A stretch of 64,000 nucleotides of DNA from Spongiibacteraceae bacterium (GTDB taxonomy: Bacteria; Pseudomonadota; Gammaproteobacteria; Pseudomonadales; Dasaniaceae): assembly GCA_030621845.1 (NCBI GenBank), contig JAUXHA010000001.1, positions 1 to 64,000 on the forward strand. Direction: 5' to 3'. Shown piece by piece: positions 29,164 to 38,638 of this stretch. Each line of letters starts with the position of its first letter. The stretch's first letter is position 1. The translations under genes were made by a program, and so were the position numbers. The notes under the pieces are model-generated. The model worked only from the letters and a program-made list of their open reading frames with translations, was not told the DNA's origin and ran no database searches.

Positions 29164-30321
29164 ATGCATTCACAAGCGAAGCGGCTGTTAAAGCTGGCGC
29201 TTAGTCCTGTGCTGTTGCTACTCAGTTTTCTGAGTACCGGTGTTTGGGCAGAAGAAGCTCCGCGCTGGCAGGTCAACATGTCACCGGGGGTAACCGAGGT
29301 TGGTGCCAAGATCTACGATCTGCACATGACCGTTATCTGGATTTGTGTAGTAATAGGTGTAGTGGTCTTTGCGATCATGTTCTATTCCATCCTGGCGCAC
29401 CGCAAGTCACCGGATCGGGAGCCAGCACAATTCCACGAAAGCACCACGGTTGAGATCGCCTGGACGGTAATTCCTTTTATCATCCTGGTCGTGATGGCGT
29501 TTCCTGCCACCACTACGCTGATCGATATATACAATACCGACGATGCGGAAATGGATATCCTGATTACCGGATACCAGTGGAAATGGAAATACGAATATAT
29601 CAATCCTGAAGGCGAAAATGTCAAGTTTTTCAGTAACTTGCGTACAGGAAAAACCGAAATTTACAATGAGGATGACAAGGGCGAACACTACCTGTTAGAG
29701 GTAGATGAGCCAATGGTGATCCCGGTGAATACCAAGGTTCGCTTTCTGGTGACGGCTAACGATGTTATCCATTCCTGGTGGGTACCTGCACTGGCGGTCA
29801 AAAAGGACGCTATTCCCGGTTTTATTAATGAAGCCTGGACCGAGGTCAATCAACTGGGTGTGTATCGCGGCCAGTGCGCGGAACTCTGTGGCCGTGATCA
29901 CGGCTTTATGCCGATTGTGGTCAATGTGGTTGAGCGCGAGGAATACGATAACTGGTTGGCCGAAAAAGCGGCCGATGCGGTGAAGATTAAAGAGCTGATG
30001 GCGCAGGAATTTACACTGGACGAATTGGCCGCACGCGGCAAAGACGTTTATATGCGCAGTTGTGTGGCCTGTCATGGTGTTAACGGTGAAGGCGGTGTGG
30101 GTAAAGCCATTGCCGGCAGTGCCGTAGCAACCGGTGATATTGCCACACACCTGGAGATCACCATTAATGGTGTGCCGGGTACAGCGATGCAGGCCTTTGG
30201 CGGTCAGCTCAACGATGTCGATTTGGCGGCGGTTGTTACTTATCAACGTAACGCCTTCGGCAATAATATGGGTGATAAAGTTCAGCCCATCGATGTTTAT
30301 CAATTCAAGCAAGGTCAGTAG
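29164..30321 (+). CDS. coxB: Cytochrome c oxidase subunit II with fused cytochrome c domain
   Basis: Subunit II receives electrons from cytochrome c through the CuA centre. From the ATG at 29164 (GGAG nine bases upstream) the protein has 385 residues: a signal peptide, two membrane helices (about 45-110), a cupredoxin domain with CuA ligands in GQCAELCGRDHGFM (C238, C242), and a C-terminal heme c domain with SCVACHG (C300, C303, H304). This caa3-like fusion is common in marine gammaproteobacteria. The alternative ATG at 29149 would add five residues. Confidence 0.97.
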   Translation: MHSQAKRLLKLALSPVLLLLSFLSTGVWAEEAPRWQVNMSPGVTEVGAKIYDLHMTVIWICVVIGVVVFAIMFYSILAHRKSPDREPAQFHESTTVEIAWTVIPFIILVVMAFPATTTLIDIYNTDDAEMDILITGYQWKWKYEYINPEGENVKFFSNLRTGKTEIYNEDDKGEHYLLEVDEPMVIPVNTKVRFLVTANDVIHSWWVPALAVKKDAIPGFINEAWTEVNQLGVYRGQCAELCGRDHGFMPIVVNVVEREEYDNWLAEKAADAVKIKELMAQEFTLDELAARGKDVYMRSCVACHGVNGEGGVGKAIAGSAVATGDIATHLEITINGVPGTAMQAFGGQLNDVDLAAVVTYQRNAFGNNMGDKVQPIDVYQFKQGQ

Positions 30322-30332
30322 GAGGAGTCATC

Positions 30333-31886
30333 ATGGCACACGGACCTGCTAAAGGTTTAAGCCGGTGGTTATTGACCACCAATCATAAAGACATCGGAAC
30401 CCTGTATTTGTGGTTCAGTTTTACTATGTTTTTACTAGGCGGCTTTTTCGCGATGATTATTCGCGCAGAGCTATTTCAACCGGGTTTACAGTTAGTTGAA
30501 CCGGAATTCTTCAACCAAATGACCACCATGCACGGCCTGGTGATGGTTTTTGGTGCCATTATGCCGTCCTTTGTGGGGCTGGCTAACTGGATGATTCCGA
30601 TGATGATTGGCGCGCCAGATATGGCGCTGCCAAGAATGAATAACTGGAGCTTCTGGATTTTACCCCCAACCTTTTTGATGTTGGCCTCTACCCTCTTTAT
30701 GGAGGGGGGTGCGCCTAACTTTGGCTGGACCTTCTATGCGCCACTGTCGACGACCTATGCGCCGTCCACGGTGACCTACTTTATCTTTGGTGTTCACCTG
30801 ATGGGGCTTTCTTCCATCATGGGCTCGATAAACATTATTGCTACTGTAGTGAATATGCGTGCACCGGGCATGACCTATATGAAGATGCCGATGTTTGTCT
30901 GGACCTGGCTGATCACCGCGTTCCTGCTAGTGGCAGTGATGCCGGTACTGGCCGGTCTGGTGACCATGATGCTGATGGATGTCCACTTCGGTACCTCGTT
31001 CTTTAGCGCGGCCGGTGGTGGTGATCCAGTGTTGTTCCAGCATATATTCTGGTTCTTCGGGCATCCCGAGGTTTACATTATTATCCTGCCGGGCTTTGGT
31101 GTGGTTTCACAAATCATTCCAACATTTTCGCGCAAGCCCCTGTTTGGTTATGACTCCATGGTTTACGCCACGGCGTCGATTGCCTTCCTGTCGTTTATCG
31201 TATGGGCGCACCACATGTACACCGTGGGTATGCCTATCGCTGGTGAGTTATTCTTTATGTATGCCACCATGCTGATTGCGGTACCTACAGGCGTTAAGGT
31301 CTTCAACTGGATTACCACCATGTGGCGGGGTTCGCTGACCTTTGAGACGCCAATGTTGTTTGCGATTGGCTTTGTCTTTTTGTTCACCATTGGTGGCTTC
31401 ACCGGTGTGATGCTTGCCCTTGCCCCGGCGGATTTCCAGTATCACGACAGTTATTTTGTGGTGGCGCATTTCCACTATGTGATGGTGGCCGGTGCGGTGT
31501 TCTCAATGACCGCGGCGGTGTACTACTGGTTGCCCAAGTGGACCGGTAAGATGTATAACGAGAGCATGGGTAAGGCGCAGTTCTGGGTTTCCTTTGTTGG
31601 CTTTAACCTGACCTTCTTCCCGCAGCACTTTGTGGGTCTGGCAGGTATGCCGCGTCGCATCCCGGATTACGCCTTGCAGTTCACTGACTTTAATATGATG
31701 TCATCGATCGGCGCGTTTATTTATGGTGCATCCCAGCTGTTCTTCCTGTTTAACGTTATTCGCACCATTATTGCGGGTGAGCCGGTGAACAGGGACAAAG
31801 TTTGGGAAGGTGCAGAAGGGCTGGAGTGGACGGTGTCTTCACCCCCACCCTACCATACCTTCACCACGCCGCCGCCGGTAAAATAA
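30333..31886 (+). CDS. ctaD: Cytochrome c oxidase subunit I
   Basis: This is the heme a/heme a3-CuB catalytic subunit that reduces O2 and pumps protons. The 517 residues form twelve membrane helices. The signature WFFGHPEVYIIILPGFG, the following HHMYTVG (CuB histidines) and VVAHFHYVMV (heme ligands) are all present. The start has a perfect AGGAGG ribosome site. It lies 11 bases after coxB. Confidence 0.98.
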   Translation: MAHGPAKGLSRWLLTTNHKDIGTLYLWFSFTMFLLGGFFAMIIRAELFQPGLQLVEPEFFNQMTTMHGLVMVFGAIMPSFVGLANWMIPMMIGAPDMALPRMNNWSFWILPPTFLMLASTLFMEGGAPNFGWTFYAPLSTTYAPSTVTYFIFGVHLMGLSSIMGSINIIATVVNMRAPGMTYMKMPMFVWTWLITAFLLVAVMPVLAGLVTMMLMDVHFGTSFFSAAGGGDPVLFQHIFWFFGHPEVYIIILPGFGVVSQIIPTFSRKPLFGYDSMVYATASIAFLSFIVWAHHMYTVGMPIAGELFFMYATMLIAVPTGVKVFNWITTMWRGSLTFETPMLFAIGFVFLFTIGGFTGVMLALAPADFQYHDSYFVVAHFHYVMVAGAVFSMTAAVYYWLPKWTGKMYNESMGKAQFWVSFVGFNLTFFPQHFVGLAGMPRRIPDYALQFTDFNMMSSIGAFIYGASQLFFLFNVIRTIIAGEPVNRDKVWEGAEGLEWTVSSPPPYHTFTTPPPVK

Positions 31887-31898
31887 GCAGGATTGCTA

Positions 31899-32459
31899 AT
31901 GGCAAACACAGCGGATAGCAACGTAACAAAAACCGTCGGCAAATTGCTGGCGGTGGTTGTTGGTATGTTTGCCTTTGTGTTTGTGGTGATGGTGCCGCTC
32001 TACGATGTGCTTTGCGAACAGCTTGGCCTGAACGGTAAAACCGGCGGCCGCTATGAGTATGTTGAGGCGGGCGTTGATAGCAGCCGAGAGATCAAGGTGC
32101 AGTTTGTTGCCAGTAACAACGAGGGCATGCCCTGGGAGTTTCGGCCAACAGTAACCATGATTAAGGTTAATCCCGGTGCTGCTACGGACACGGTTTTTTA
32201 TGCAAAAAACCCGCAGCCGGAAAACATGGTGGCGCAGGCAGTGCCGAGTATTTCGCCTTCAAGGGCGGCCGAGTATTTTCACAAGACAGAGTGTTTTTGT
32301 TTCAATCAGCAGCCCCTGGCGGGTGGTGAGGAAACAGAAATGGCGCTACAGTTTATTGTTGACCAGGATTTACCGGCCGACATTAAAACCATTACGCTTT
32401 CTTACACCTTGTTTGATGTAACGGATAGGGTCGATAGCGATGCAGTGGTAAGCCGCTAG
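31899..32459 (+). CDS. ctaG: Cytochrome c oxidase assembly protein CtaG (Cox11)
   Basis: CtaG delivers copper to the CuB site of subunit I. The 186-residue protein has one N-terminal membrane anchor (about 15-38) and a periplasmic immunoglobulin-like domain with the copper-binding CFCF motif in FHKTECFCFNQQPL. I use the ATG at 31899, preceded by AGGA; an in-frame TTG at 31893 is less likely. It lies between subunits I and III, as in Pseudomonas. Confidence 0.95.
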   Translation: MANTADSNVTKTVGKLLAVVVGMFAFVFVVMVPLYDVLCEQLGLNGKTGGRYEYVEAGVDSSREIKVQFVASNNEGMPWEFRPTVTMIKVNPGAATDTVFYAKNPQPENMVAQAVPSISPSRAAEYFHKTECFCFNQQPLAGGEETEMALQFIVDQDLPADIKTITLSYTLFDVTDRVDSDAVVSR

Positions 32460-32510
32460 CTAACAATATTAGTGTTTTTCCCCTGATGGGAAAATAACGG
32501 AGAGATAAAA

Positions 32511-33485
32511 ATGGCAGCTCAAGATGATTCAACGTATGAAGCCTATTACGTGCCAGAACAGAGCAAAATGGCATTGTGCGCCACGATTGGCCTGGTCACC
32601 GCCCTGATTGGTTTGGCGACGGCTTTCAATGATATGACGTTCGGTGAAGGAACCGAGAATACTCACTCCTGGTTGATTTTTAATCTCGGTCTGGCCTTTT
32701 TTGTTGGCACCCTGTTTGTCTGGTTTCGCACCACCATCCGCGAGAACCGCGCAGGCATGAACAGTGCCCAGTTAAAGCATTCCTATGCCATTGGTATGCA
32801 GTGGTTCATCTTTTCCGAGGTGATGTTTTTTGCGGTTTTCTTTGGCGCGCTATTTTATGTGCGCAACCTGGTCGGCCCCTGGCTTGCCGGAGAAGGTGCC
32901 GGGGAAATGAATTACCTGTTATGGCCTGATTTCTCCTACAGCTGGCCAATGATGGAAACGCCACAGGATTCTGTCGTCGGTGGTGCTGCGGCACAGCCGA
33001 TCGCTAATAATGGCGTTTACACCGGGCCAGAGCGCGATATGAGCTTCCCTGGCTGGAGTAATATTGCTCATTGGCTGCCACTGTGGAACACCGTGATCCT
33101 GCTGTCCTCTTCGTTTACCGTTCACATTGCGCATTTGGGTTTGAAACAAAACAACCGCGCCAAGTTGAATTTATGGTTAGGTATTACGGTATTTCTGGGT
33201 ATTCTCTTTGTTAGCCTGCAAATACTGGAATACTACGAAGCTTACGTTGAGTATGGTTTAAAGCTGACGTCGGGTATTTACGGTACTACGTTCTTTATGC
33301 TGACCGGCTTTCACGGCTTCCACGTTTGCCTGGGTATGTTTATGTTGTTGATTCAGTGGCTGCGCGCGACTACGGCGGGTCATTTTACCGCGGACGATCA
33401 TTTCGGTTTTGAAGCGTCTTCCTGGTATTGGCACTTTGTTGATGTGGTCTGGGTGGGCTTGTTCCTGTTCGTTTACATCCTCTAA
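32511..33485 (+). CDS. ctaE: Cytochrome c oxidase subunit III
   Basis: Subunit III stabilises the oxidase core. At 324 residues it is longer than the mitochondrial protein, owing to a polar insert at about 120-185 that is usual in Pseudomonas-type proteins. Seven membrane helices and the family motifs (FFMLTGFHGFHVCLGMF, SSWYWHFVDVVWVGLF) are present. A GGAG site precedes the start. The stop overlaps the end of the convergent DUF2909 gene (CTAA). Confidence 0.97.
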   Translation: MAAQDDSTYEAYYVPEQSKMALCATIGLVTALIGLATAFNDMTFGEGTENTHSWLIFNLGLAFFVGTLFVWFRTTIRENRAGMNSAQLKHSYAIGMQWFIFSEVMFFAVFFGALFYVRNLVGPWLAGEGAGEMNYLLWPDFSYSWPMMETPQDSVVGGAAAQPIANNGVYTGPERDMSFPGWSNIAHWLPLWNTVILLSSSFTVHIAHLGLKQNNRAKLNLWLGITVFLGILFVSLQILEYYEAYVEYGLKLTSGIYGTTFFMLTGFHGFHVCLGMFMLLIQWLRATTAGHFTADDHFGFEASSWYWHFVDVVWVGLFLFVYIL

Positions 33486-33736
33486 TTATTGGATTGCTGT
33501 TCTACCTGGGGTGTCTTACGGGCATCCCAGGGAGCTTGGGAGCCCAACTGTCCCGACACTACCCCATAAATTAAAACCCCCATAAGCAGCGTCGCTAATA
33601 GCAGGCGAACGCCCAGAGAGTTCCATGTGCGGCGCGTTGACCCCTGGTCTTTTAGCAAAAAGAAAAAGCCCGATCCCAGGCTGATCAGCAAACCAATAAA
33701 CAATACAACAATGACGATTTTTAGCCACATGGTCAT
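33482..33736 (-). CDS. Twin-helix membrane protein (DUF2909)
   Basis: This 84-residue protein has two membrane helices (about 4-26 and 43-62) and a polar tail, the form of DUF2909 proteins. Such genes occur in the same opposite-strand position between ctaE and surf1 in Pseudomonas oxidase clusters, so a part in oxidase assembly is suspected but unproven. The start may be the methionine at residue 3 (MWLKIVIVV). It overlaps ctaE by four bases at the stop codons. Confidence 0.85.
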   Translation of the reverse strand: MTMWLKIVIVVLFIGLLISLGSGFFFLLKDQGSTRRTWNSLGVRLLLATLLMGVLIYGVVSGQLGSQAPWDARKTPQVEQQSNN

Positions 33737-33769
33737 AATCCCTCGTAAATTTTGCTGCAGTATACACCG

Positions 33770-34531
33770 ATGATGGACAATGGCAGCCAGATAAATCTCC
33801 GTTTAACTCCCGATTGGCGCAGCAGTGTTTTTGCCTTGTTAATGTTGCCGGTATTACTCTCACTGGGATTTTGGCAAGTAGAGCGAGCGCAGGAAAAACG
33901 GCAGTTAAAAATGCTTTACCAGCAGCGGCAAGCCGCCGGCCCGGTAACGATTGAGAGCCTTTCAGCGGGGCAGGATATGAGTTACCAGGCGGTTATCCTG
34001 CGCGGTCGCTTCGACAACGATCGACAGCTGTTTCTGGATAATCGAATTCACCAGGGGCGGTTTGGTTATGAGATAATTACCCCCTTTCAGTTACAAGGCA
34101 GTGAACAGTGGGTGCTGGTTAATCGGGGCTGGCTGGCGGGTGATGTCTCGCGGCGCACACTGCCGGTGGCGGTGGCGGTGGAAGGCGTGGTCAGCCTGTT
34201 TGCCGAGGTCTACGTGCCCCTGGGTATGCCGGTGACACTGGGCGAGCCCAGTGTGGAAAAAAACTGGCCGAGGGTGGTGCAAAATCTGCAGCTTGCTACC
34301 CTGGCGGAGGAATTCAAGCAGCCGCTGTTCCCGTACTCGGTGCGCTTGAAGGCCGGTTCTGTGGGGGGCTTTAAACCGAACTGGTTAGTGGTGAATGTAC
34401 AGCCGGAAAAACACCAGGCTTACGCCTTTCAGTGGTTTTCAATGGCTGCAGCGGTAGTGATTATTGTGTTGCTAACGAATACCAACATCGTCGCGTGGCT
34501 GAAGTATAAACGAAAAAAGAAGGTACTATGA
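33770..34531 (+). CDS. SURF1 family cytochrome oxidase assembly protein
   Basis: SURF1 helps heme a insertion into subunit I. The 253-residue protein has two membrane helices near the ends (about 14-31 and 220-240) flanking a periplasmic domain, with the family motifs LGFWQVERAQEKR, FLDNRIHQGRFGYEIITPF, VLVNRGWLAG and the final HQAYAFQWFSMA. A TTG-initiated extension to 33752 is open; the ATG at 33770 or 33773 is preferred. The next gene overlaps its stop (ATGA). Confidence 0.93.
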   Translation: MMDNGSQINLRLTPDWRSSVFALLMLPVLLSLGFWQVERAQEKRQLKMLYQQRQAAGPVTIESLSAGQDMSYQAVILRGRFDNDRQLFLDNRIHQGRFGYEIITPFQLQGSEQWVLVNRGWLAGDVSRRTLPVAVAVEGVVSLFAEVYVPLGMPVTLGEPSVEKNWPRVVQNLQLATLAEEFKQPLFPYSVRLKAGSVGGFKPNWLVVNVQPEKHQAYAFQWFSMAAAVVIIVLLTNTNIVAWLKYKRKKKVL

Positions 34532-35157
34532 AAGACGCATCGAATAAGGCGGCCGGGAATAATAATCGACTGGCTCTGGTATTGATTTTTGCTATCCCGG
34601 TACTGATCATACTCAGCTCCACGGCGCTTTATTATCTTGCCGAGCATAAGGTTCTGGATCTGGGTGAGGTTAGCCGCGGAGAATTGATTACGCCCCCGCT
34701 GCCGATAGCTCAACTGCAGTTAGTGGATGGTGAGGGACAGGCACTGGCCTATGAGTTGCCTGAGCCGCTCTGGACCTATGTGATTTTCGGCGATGCTGAC
34801 TGTGAACAGTTGTGTGAACGGGTACTGTATGTAACGGGGCAAACACATAAGCTTCTGGGCAGGAAAGTAAACGACCTGCAGCGTATTTACGTGAATACGG
34901 GCGGTGAGCCGGGGCCTGCTTTACAGGTGCGGCTGGAGGGGGAGCACAAGAACCTCCGTGTGGTGAATGGGGATCGCGAGGAAATCAGCTTAGCCCTGGC
35001 TAATCTGGAGATAGATCCTATGGCCGATACGGTGTTTTTCCTGGTGGACCCCAGGGGCTGGATGATGATGTACTATGTGCTGGCCGATGACAGGCAGCAA
35101 ACCCTGAGCCAATTGAGCAAGGATATGATCAAGGATCTCAAGCGCCTGATACCGTGA
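34528..35157 (+). CDS. Membrane-anchored Sco-like protein with CxxxC
   Basis: This 209-residue protein has one N-terminal membrane helix (about 16-37) and a periplasmic domain. A CxxxC pair occurs at about C92-C96 in FGDADCEQLCERVLY, in the same place as the copper-binding CPDVC of Sco proteins, but I see no matching downstream ligand histidine. Its place between surf1 and ctaA corresponds to an uncharacterised gene in the Pseudomonas cox cluster. A role in copper or thiol chemistry of oxidase assembly is inferred. Translation is coupled to surf1. Confidence 0.75.
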   Translation: MKDASNKAAGNNNRLALVLIFAIPVLIILSSTALYYLAEHKVLDLGEVSRGELITPPLPIAQLQLVDGEGQALAYELPEPLWTYVIFGDADCEQLCERVLYVTGQTHKLLGRKVNDLQRIYVNTGGEPGPALQVRLEGEHKNLRVVNGDREEISLALANLEIDPMADTVFFLVDPRGWMMMYYVLADDRQQTLSQLSKDMIKDLKRLIP

Positions 35158-35181
35158 ATCTAAAATACAAAGAAAGCAGTA

Positions 35182-36390
35182 ATGAGATTATTTAACGCAG
35201 CGGAAAATCGCAGGGACGGCTTCAAACTGGCGCTGACAGGCTGCGTAGTTGCCGTTATGGTACTTGGCCTGGGCGCTTTTACGCGCCTGGTTGATGCCGG
35301 CCTGGGCTGCCCCGACTGGCCAACCTGCTACGGCCATGCGCTGTGGCCGGAGACGGCGGCAGAAGTGACGGCGGCGAATCAGGCCTTTCCTGATACGCCG
35401 GTGGAACATGACAAGACCTGGCCGGAGATGGTACATCGTTATTTTGCCCAAAGCCTGGGTCTTCTGGTGATCGCGCTTTATGTTGTTGCCCTGCGCCGCG
35501 AAAATAATGGCCAGCCGGTCAAGGTAGTAAGCGGCTTGCTTACCTTGAATGTCGCGATGACGGTGGCGACCATTATTTATGGCGTAGTGCTTGAACCCTA
35601 TGCGGTGGCGTCAGTATTACTCAGTATGCTGCTGTTATTTTTCCTCAGTATCAGTCGGGGTGTTTCCAGCCAGCCGTATAAGCTGCCGGCTTTTATTCTG
35701 GTGTTTATTATTTTACAGGGGCTGTTCGGTATGTGGACGGTCACCTTGAAGCTTTGGCCGCAGGTCGTGACATCACATCTGCTGGGTGGCTTTACCATCC
35801 TCGGCCTGTTGTGGCTGTTAACCTTGCGTTATAACAATCAGCGTTGGCAGTTCCCGGTTGAGGTGCTAACCAGGCTGAAGTCTTTGCGATTGTGGGTGTT
35901 ACTGGGTTTGTTCATGGTGGTCGTACAGGTGGCGCTGGGTGGCTGGACCACCTCCAACTACGCCGCCGTCGCCTGCCCCGATTTGCCTACTTGCCAGAAC
36001 CAGTGGTTGCCGGCGATGGACTTTGCCCAGGGCTTTAACATTACCCAGGGCATAGGGCCTAATTACCTCGGCGGCCTGATGACCAATGAAGCAAGAACCG
36101 CGATTCACTTCGCTCATCGTATTGGCGCTATTGTAACCTCGGTCTATTTACTGGGTCTGGCATTGGCGCTGTTCTGTGTGGTCGCGGTGAAACAGACAAA
36201 AAATCTTGCCGTGGTGTTAATCCTTGTGCTGGTTTTACAAGTTAGCCTTGGCTTGGGCAATATAGTGTTTCATTTCCCGGTGGCGGTGGCGGTGGCGCAC
36301 AACCTGGTGGGCGCGCTGTTGTTGTTAACCCTGATTACCCTGAGCTACAAAGTGCTCAGTGCAGAACTGGCGACCGGAGCTGAACAATGA
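35182..36390 (+). CDS. ctaA: Heme A synthase (COX15/CtaA)
   Basis: CtaA oxidises the C8 methyl of heme O to a formyl group, giving heme A. The 402-residue membrane protein has about eight helices in two halves. The conserved GAFTRLVDAGLGCPDWPTCYG and the second-half VALGGWTTSNYAAVACPDLP are diagnostic; histidines in the MVHRYFAQ and IHFAHRIGA segments are heme ligands. It overlaps ctaB by four bases (ATGA). Confidence 0.96.
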   Translation: MRLFNAAENRRDGFKLALTGCVVAVMVLGLGAFTRLVDAGLGCPDWPTCYGHALWPETAAEVTAANQAFPDTPVEHDKTWPEMVHRYFAQSLGLLVIALYVVALRRENNGQPVKVVSGLLTLNVAMTVATIIYGVVLEPYAVASVLLSMLLLFFLSISRGVSSQPYKLPAFILVFIILQGLFGMWTVTLKLWPQVVTSHLLGGFTILGLLWLLTLRYNNQRWQFPVEVLTRLKSLRLWVLLGLFMVVVQVALGGWTTSNYAAVACPDLPTCQNQWLPAMDFAQGFNITQGIGPNYLGGLMTNEARTAIHFAHRIGAIVTSVYLLGLALALFCVVAVKQTKNLAVVLILVLVLQVSLGLGNIVFHFPVAVAVAHNLVGALLLLTLITLSYKVLSAELATGAEQ

Positions 36391-37301
36391 GCACAGATGC
36401 TGTGAATGCTGGCCCGGCACGCTGGCAGGATTATTATGAAATTACCAAGCCCAATGTTGTTTATTTGATGCTGGTGACTTCGGCGGTAGGCATGTTTATG
36501 GCGACACCCGGGGTGGTGCCCTGGGAAGTGCTGCTTTACGGCAATGTGGGCATTGGCCTGTGTGCCGCCGCGGGCGCAGTGATCAACCATCTGGTCGATG
36601 AACGCATTGATAATATCATGGCGCGCACGCACAACCGCCCTATCGCCACCGGTCGGGTAGGCAAGCTACAGGCTGGGCTATTTGCCGCGGTGCTGGGCGG
36701 CTTGGGTATGGCGTTATTAATTATTAAAATTAATTCGCTTACCGCGTGGTTAACGCTGTTTTCACTGATTGGCTATGCCGGGATTTATACCCTCTGGCTA
36801 AAGCGGGCGACACCACAAAACATTGTTATTGGTGGCCTGCCCGGTGCAGCCCCTCCCCTGCTTGGCTGGACGGCGGTGACCAATGAAGTGCAAGGCCATG
36901 GCTTATTGCTGGTGCTGATTGTTTTTGCCTGGACCCCTCCCCACTTTTGGGCGCTGGCGATTCATCGCCGCGAGGACTACGCCAAGGCCGGTATTCCGAT
37001 GCTGCCGGTAACCCACGGGGTTAAATACACCTCCCTGCATATTCTGCTTTATACGCTGGTGTTGTTGGCTGCGGCTCTACTTCCCTTTGCAACCGGTCTC
37101 AGTGGTATGCTCTACCTTGTGGGCTCAACGGTACTTAGCTTGATTTTTTTGTATTGGGCGATTGCTATTGTTCGTGGCCATCCCGGCGCACCGATGGCGA
37201 CCTTTAAGTTTTCGCTGATTTACCTGATGCTAATTTTTGTGATTATGTTGCTTGACCATTATTTGTTTCCACAAACTATCATCATTGAGGGTTTACGTTA
37301 A
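36387..37301 (+). CDS. ctaB: Protoheme IX farnesyltransferase (heme O synthase)
   Basis: This enzyme attaches farnesyl to heme B to make heme O, the substrate of CtaA. The 304 residues have the prenyltransferase aspartate motifs NHLVDERIDNIMARTHNRP (loop 2-3) and WTPPHFWALAIHRREDYAKAG. About nine membrane helices are present. It overlaps ctaA at its start, and its TAA overlaps the next ATG (TAATG), so the three genes are tightly coupled. Confidence 0.97.
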   Translation: MSTDAVNAGPARWQDYYEITKPNVVYLMLVTSAVGMFMATPGVVPWEVLLYGNVGIGLCAAAGAVINHLVDERIDNIMARTHNRPIATGRVGKLQAGLFAAVLGGLGMALLIIKINSLTAWLTLFSLIGYAGIYTLWLKRATPQNIVIGGLPGAAPPLLGWTAVTNEVQGHGLLLVLIVFAWTPPHFWALAIHRREDYAKAGIPMLPVTHGVKYTSLHILLYTLVLLAAALLPFATGLSGMLYLVGSTVLSLIFLYWAIAIVRGHPGAPMATFKFSLIYLMLIFVIMLLDHYLFPQTIIIEGLR

Positions 37302-37954
37302 TGGCACAGGCGCAACAAAAAAAAGGCATCGTACTGACGGTGGTGGCCATTCTGGCATTTATTGGCCTGATCATTGTGATGTTCATTCACGGTCTTTATC
37401 AGCCGCGAGTACTAACACAAAGCGAGCTGAGGAATAACGGTGCGTTTCTTTTTGATAAACCCCGCGCCTTTAAAGACTTTAGTCTTATCGATGATAAAGG
37501 TCAGCCATTTACGCCTGAGCAGTTACGGGGAAAATGGTCGATGGTGTTTTTCGGTTTTACTTTTTGTCCCGATGTCTGCCCTACTACCCTGGCATTACTG
37601 AATCGTTTTTATGATAAGCAACGCGGCGGTGAATTCGGCGATGACCTGCAAATCATTATGGTCAGCGTAGATCCCGCCCGCGATAGCGTAGAAAAATTAC
37701 ATACCTATGTTGACTATTTTAATCCGGACTTTATTGGTGTAACCGGTGAATTTCTTAAATTACACAGCTTTGCCACGCAGCTGAATATCCCCTTTTCAAA
37801 AGTGCCCGGTGGCGGTGAAAATTATACTGTGGAGCACAGTGGCAATGTGGTATTGATCAATCCACAGGGGCACTACGTCGGGTTTTTTAAATCACCACTG
37901 GATTTATCAAAGCTGAATATCACCTATTCTTCAATCCGCGCCATCAGTCATTAG
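37301..37954 (+). CDS. SCO1/SenC copper chaperone
   Basis: Sco proteins bind copper and prepare the CuA site of subunit II. The 217 residues have one membrane anchor (about 10-32) and a thioredoxin-like domain with the CxxxC motif FGFTFCPDVCPTTLALL (C89, C93) and the downstream ligand histidine in YTVEHSGNVVLIN. It is the last gene of the oxidase operon. A GC-rich inverted repeat (CCGCGG twice near 37971-37990) follows the stop. Confidence 0.95.
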   Translation: MAQAQQKKGIVLTVVAILAFIGLIIVMFIHGLYQPRVLTQSELRNNGAFLFDKPRAFKDFSLIDDKGQPFTPEQLRGKWSMVFFGFTFCPDVCPTTLALLNRFYDKQRGGEFGDDLQIIMVSVDPARDSVEKLHTYVDYFNPDFIGVTGEFLKLHSFATQLNIPFSKVPGGGENYTVEHSGNVVLINPQGHYVGFFKSPLDLSKLNITYSSIRAISH

Positions 37955-38066
37955 TTAGATTGTCCCGCTATCCGCGGGGGAACGCCGCGGCATGTGTGCC
38001 AATGGCAAAAGCTGAATTTGGCGACTACTATAAATTAATGCTAATTAACGATAACAGGGAGCGCAG

Positions 38067-38612
38067 ATGGCGTTGAACAACACGGGGCAAGATTATGGCT
38101 CGCTGGCTAAATTTTTCCACTGGCTGATGTTTTTATTACTACTGGGCGCGATAATTGGCGGCAATCTCGATGCGGCTATGCCCGATGGGCCGGAGAAAGC
38201 GCAGGAACTGGCGATACACAAATCCTTCGGTGTTTTGATTCTTATGGTGTTATCGCTACGCCTGCTGTGGAAATTAAGCAATACCCAGCCCGCGCATGTG
38301 GAGAGTATACCCCGGTGGCAGGCAACAGCATCGACAGTGACACACTGGGGACTTTACCTGTTAATGTTTGCCCAGCCGCTGTCGGGTATTTTAATGTCAC
38401 AGTCTTTTGGTTATCCCGTCCCTTTCTTTGGTCTATTTGATCTGCCAATGCTGGTGGAAGAAAATAAGGCTGTTGCCAAGCTGGTTCATGAAGCACATGA
38501 AATCATCTGGATTTTACTGGCAGCTATCGCCACAGCGCATGCATTGGCGGCTCTGCACCACCATTTTGTGCGCAAGAACGATGTGTTGCGAAGAATGTTA
38601 AGACGCGTCTAG
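38067..38612 (+). CDS. Cytochrome b561 family protein
   Basis: This 181-residue membrane protein has four helices. Histidines are placed as in bacterial b561 di-heme proteins: FFHWLMF (helix 1), AIHKSFGV (helix 2), THWGLYL (helix 3) and VHEAHEIIWILLAAIATAHA (helix 4). It would pass electrons between quinol and periplasmic acceptors, or dismutate superoxide as in CybB; the partner is unknown. It has its own GGGAG ribosome site and follows the oxidase operon by 112 bases. Confidence 0.88.
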   Translation: MALNNTGQDYGSLAKFFHWLMFLLLLGAIIGGNLDAAMPDGPEKAQELAIHKSFGVLILMVLSLRLLWKLSNTQPAHVESIPRWQATASTVTHWGLYLLMFAQPLSGILMSQSFGYPVPFFGLFDLPMLVEENKAVAKLVHEAHEIIWILLAAIATAHALAALHHHFVRKNDVLRRMLRRV

Positions 38613-38638
38613 TCGTAACAAGCCATTGCCCTGCCCCT

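Noticed and set aside
29695-30312. A 205-codon minus-strand frame inside coxB
   Set aside because: It is antisense to the conserved CuA and heme c region of coxB; codon bias of the real gene keeps the frame open.
37971-37990. Paired CCGCGG sites after the Sco gene as an intrinsic terminator
   Set aside because: The stem can form, but there is no T run after it and CCGCGG is self-complementary, so chance pairing is easy.
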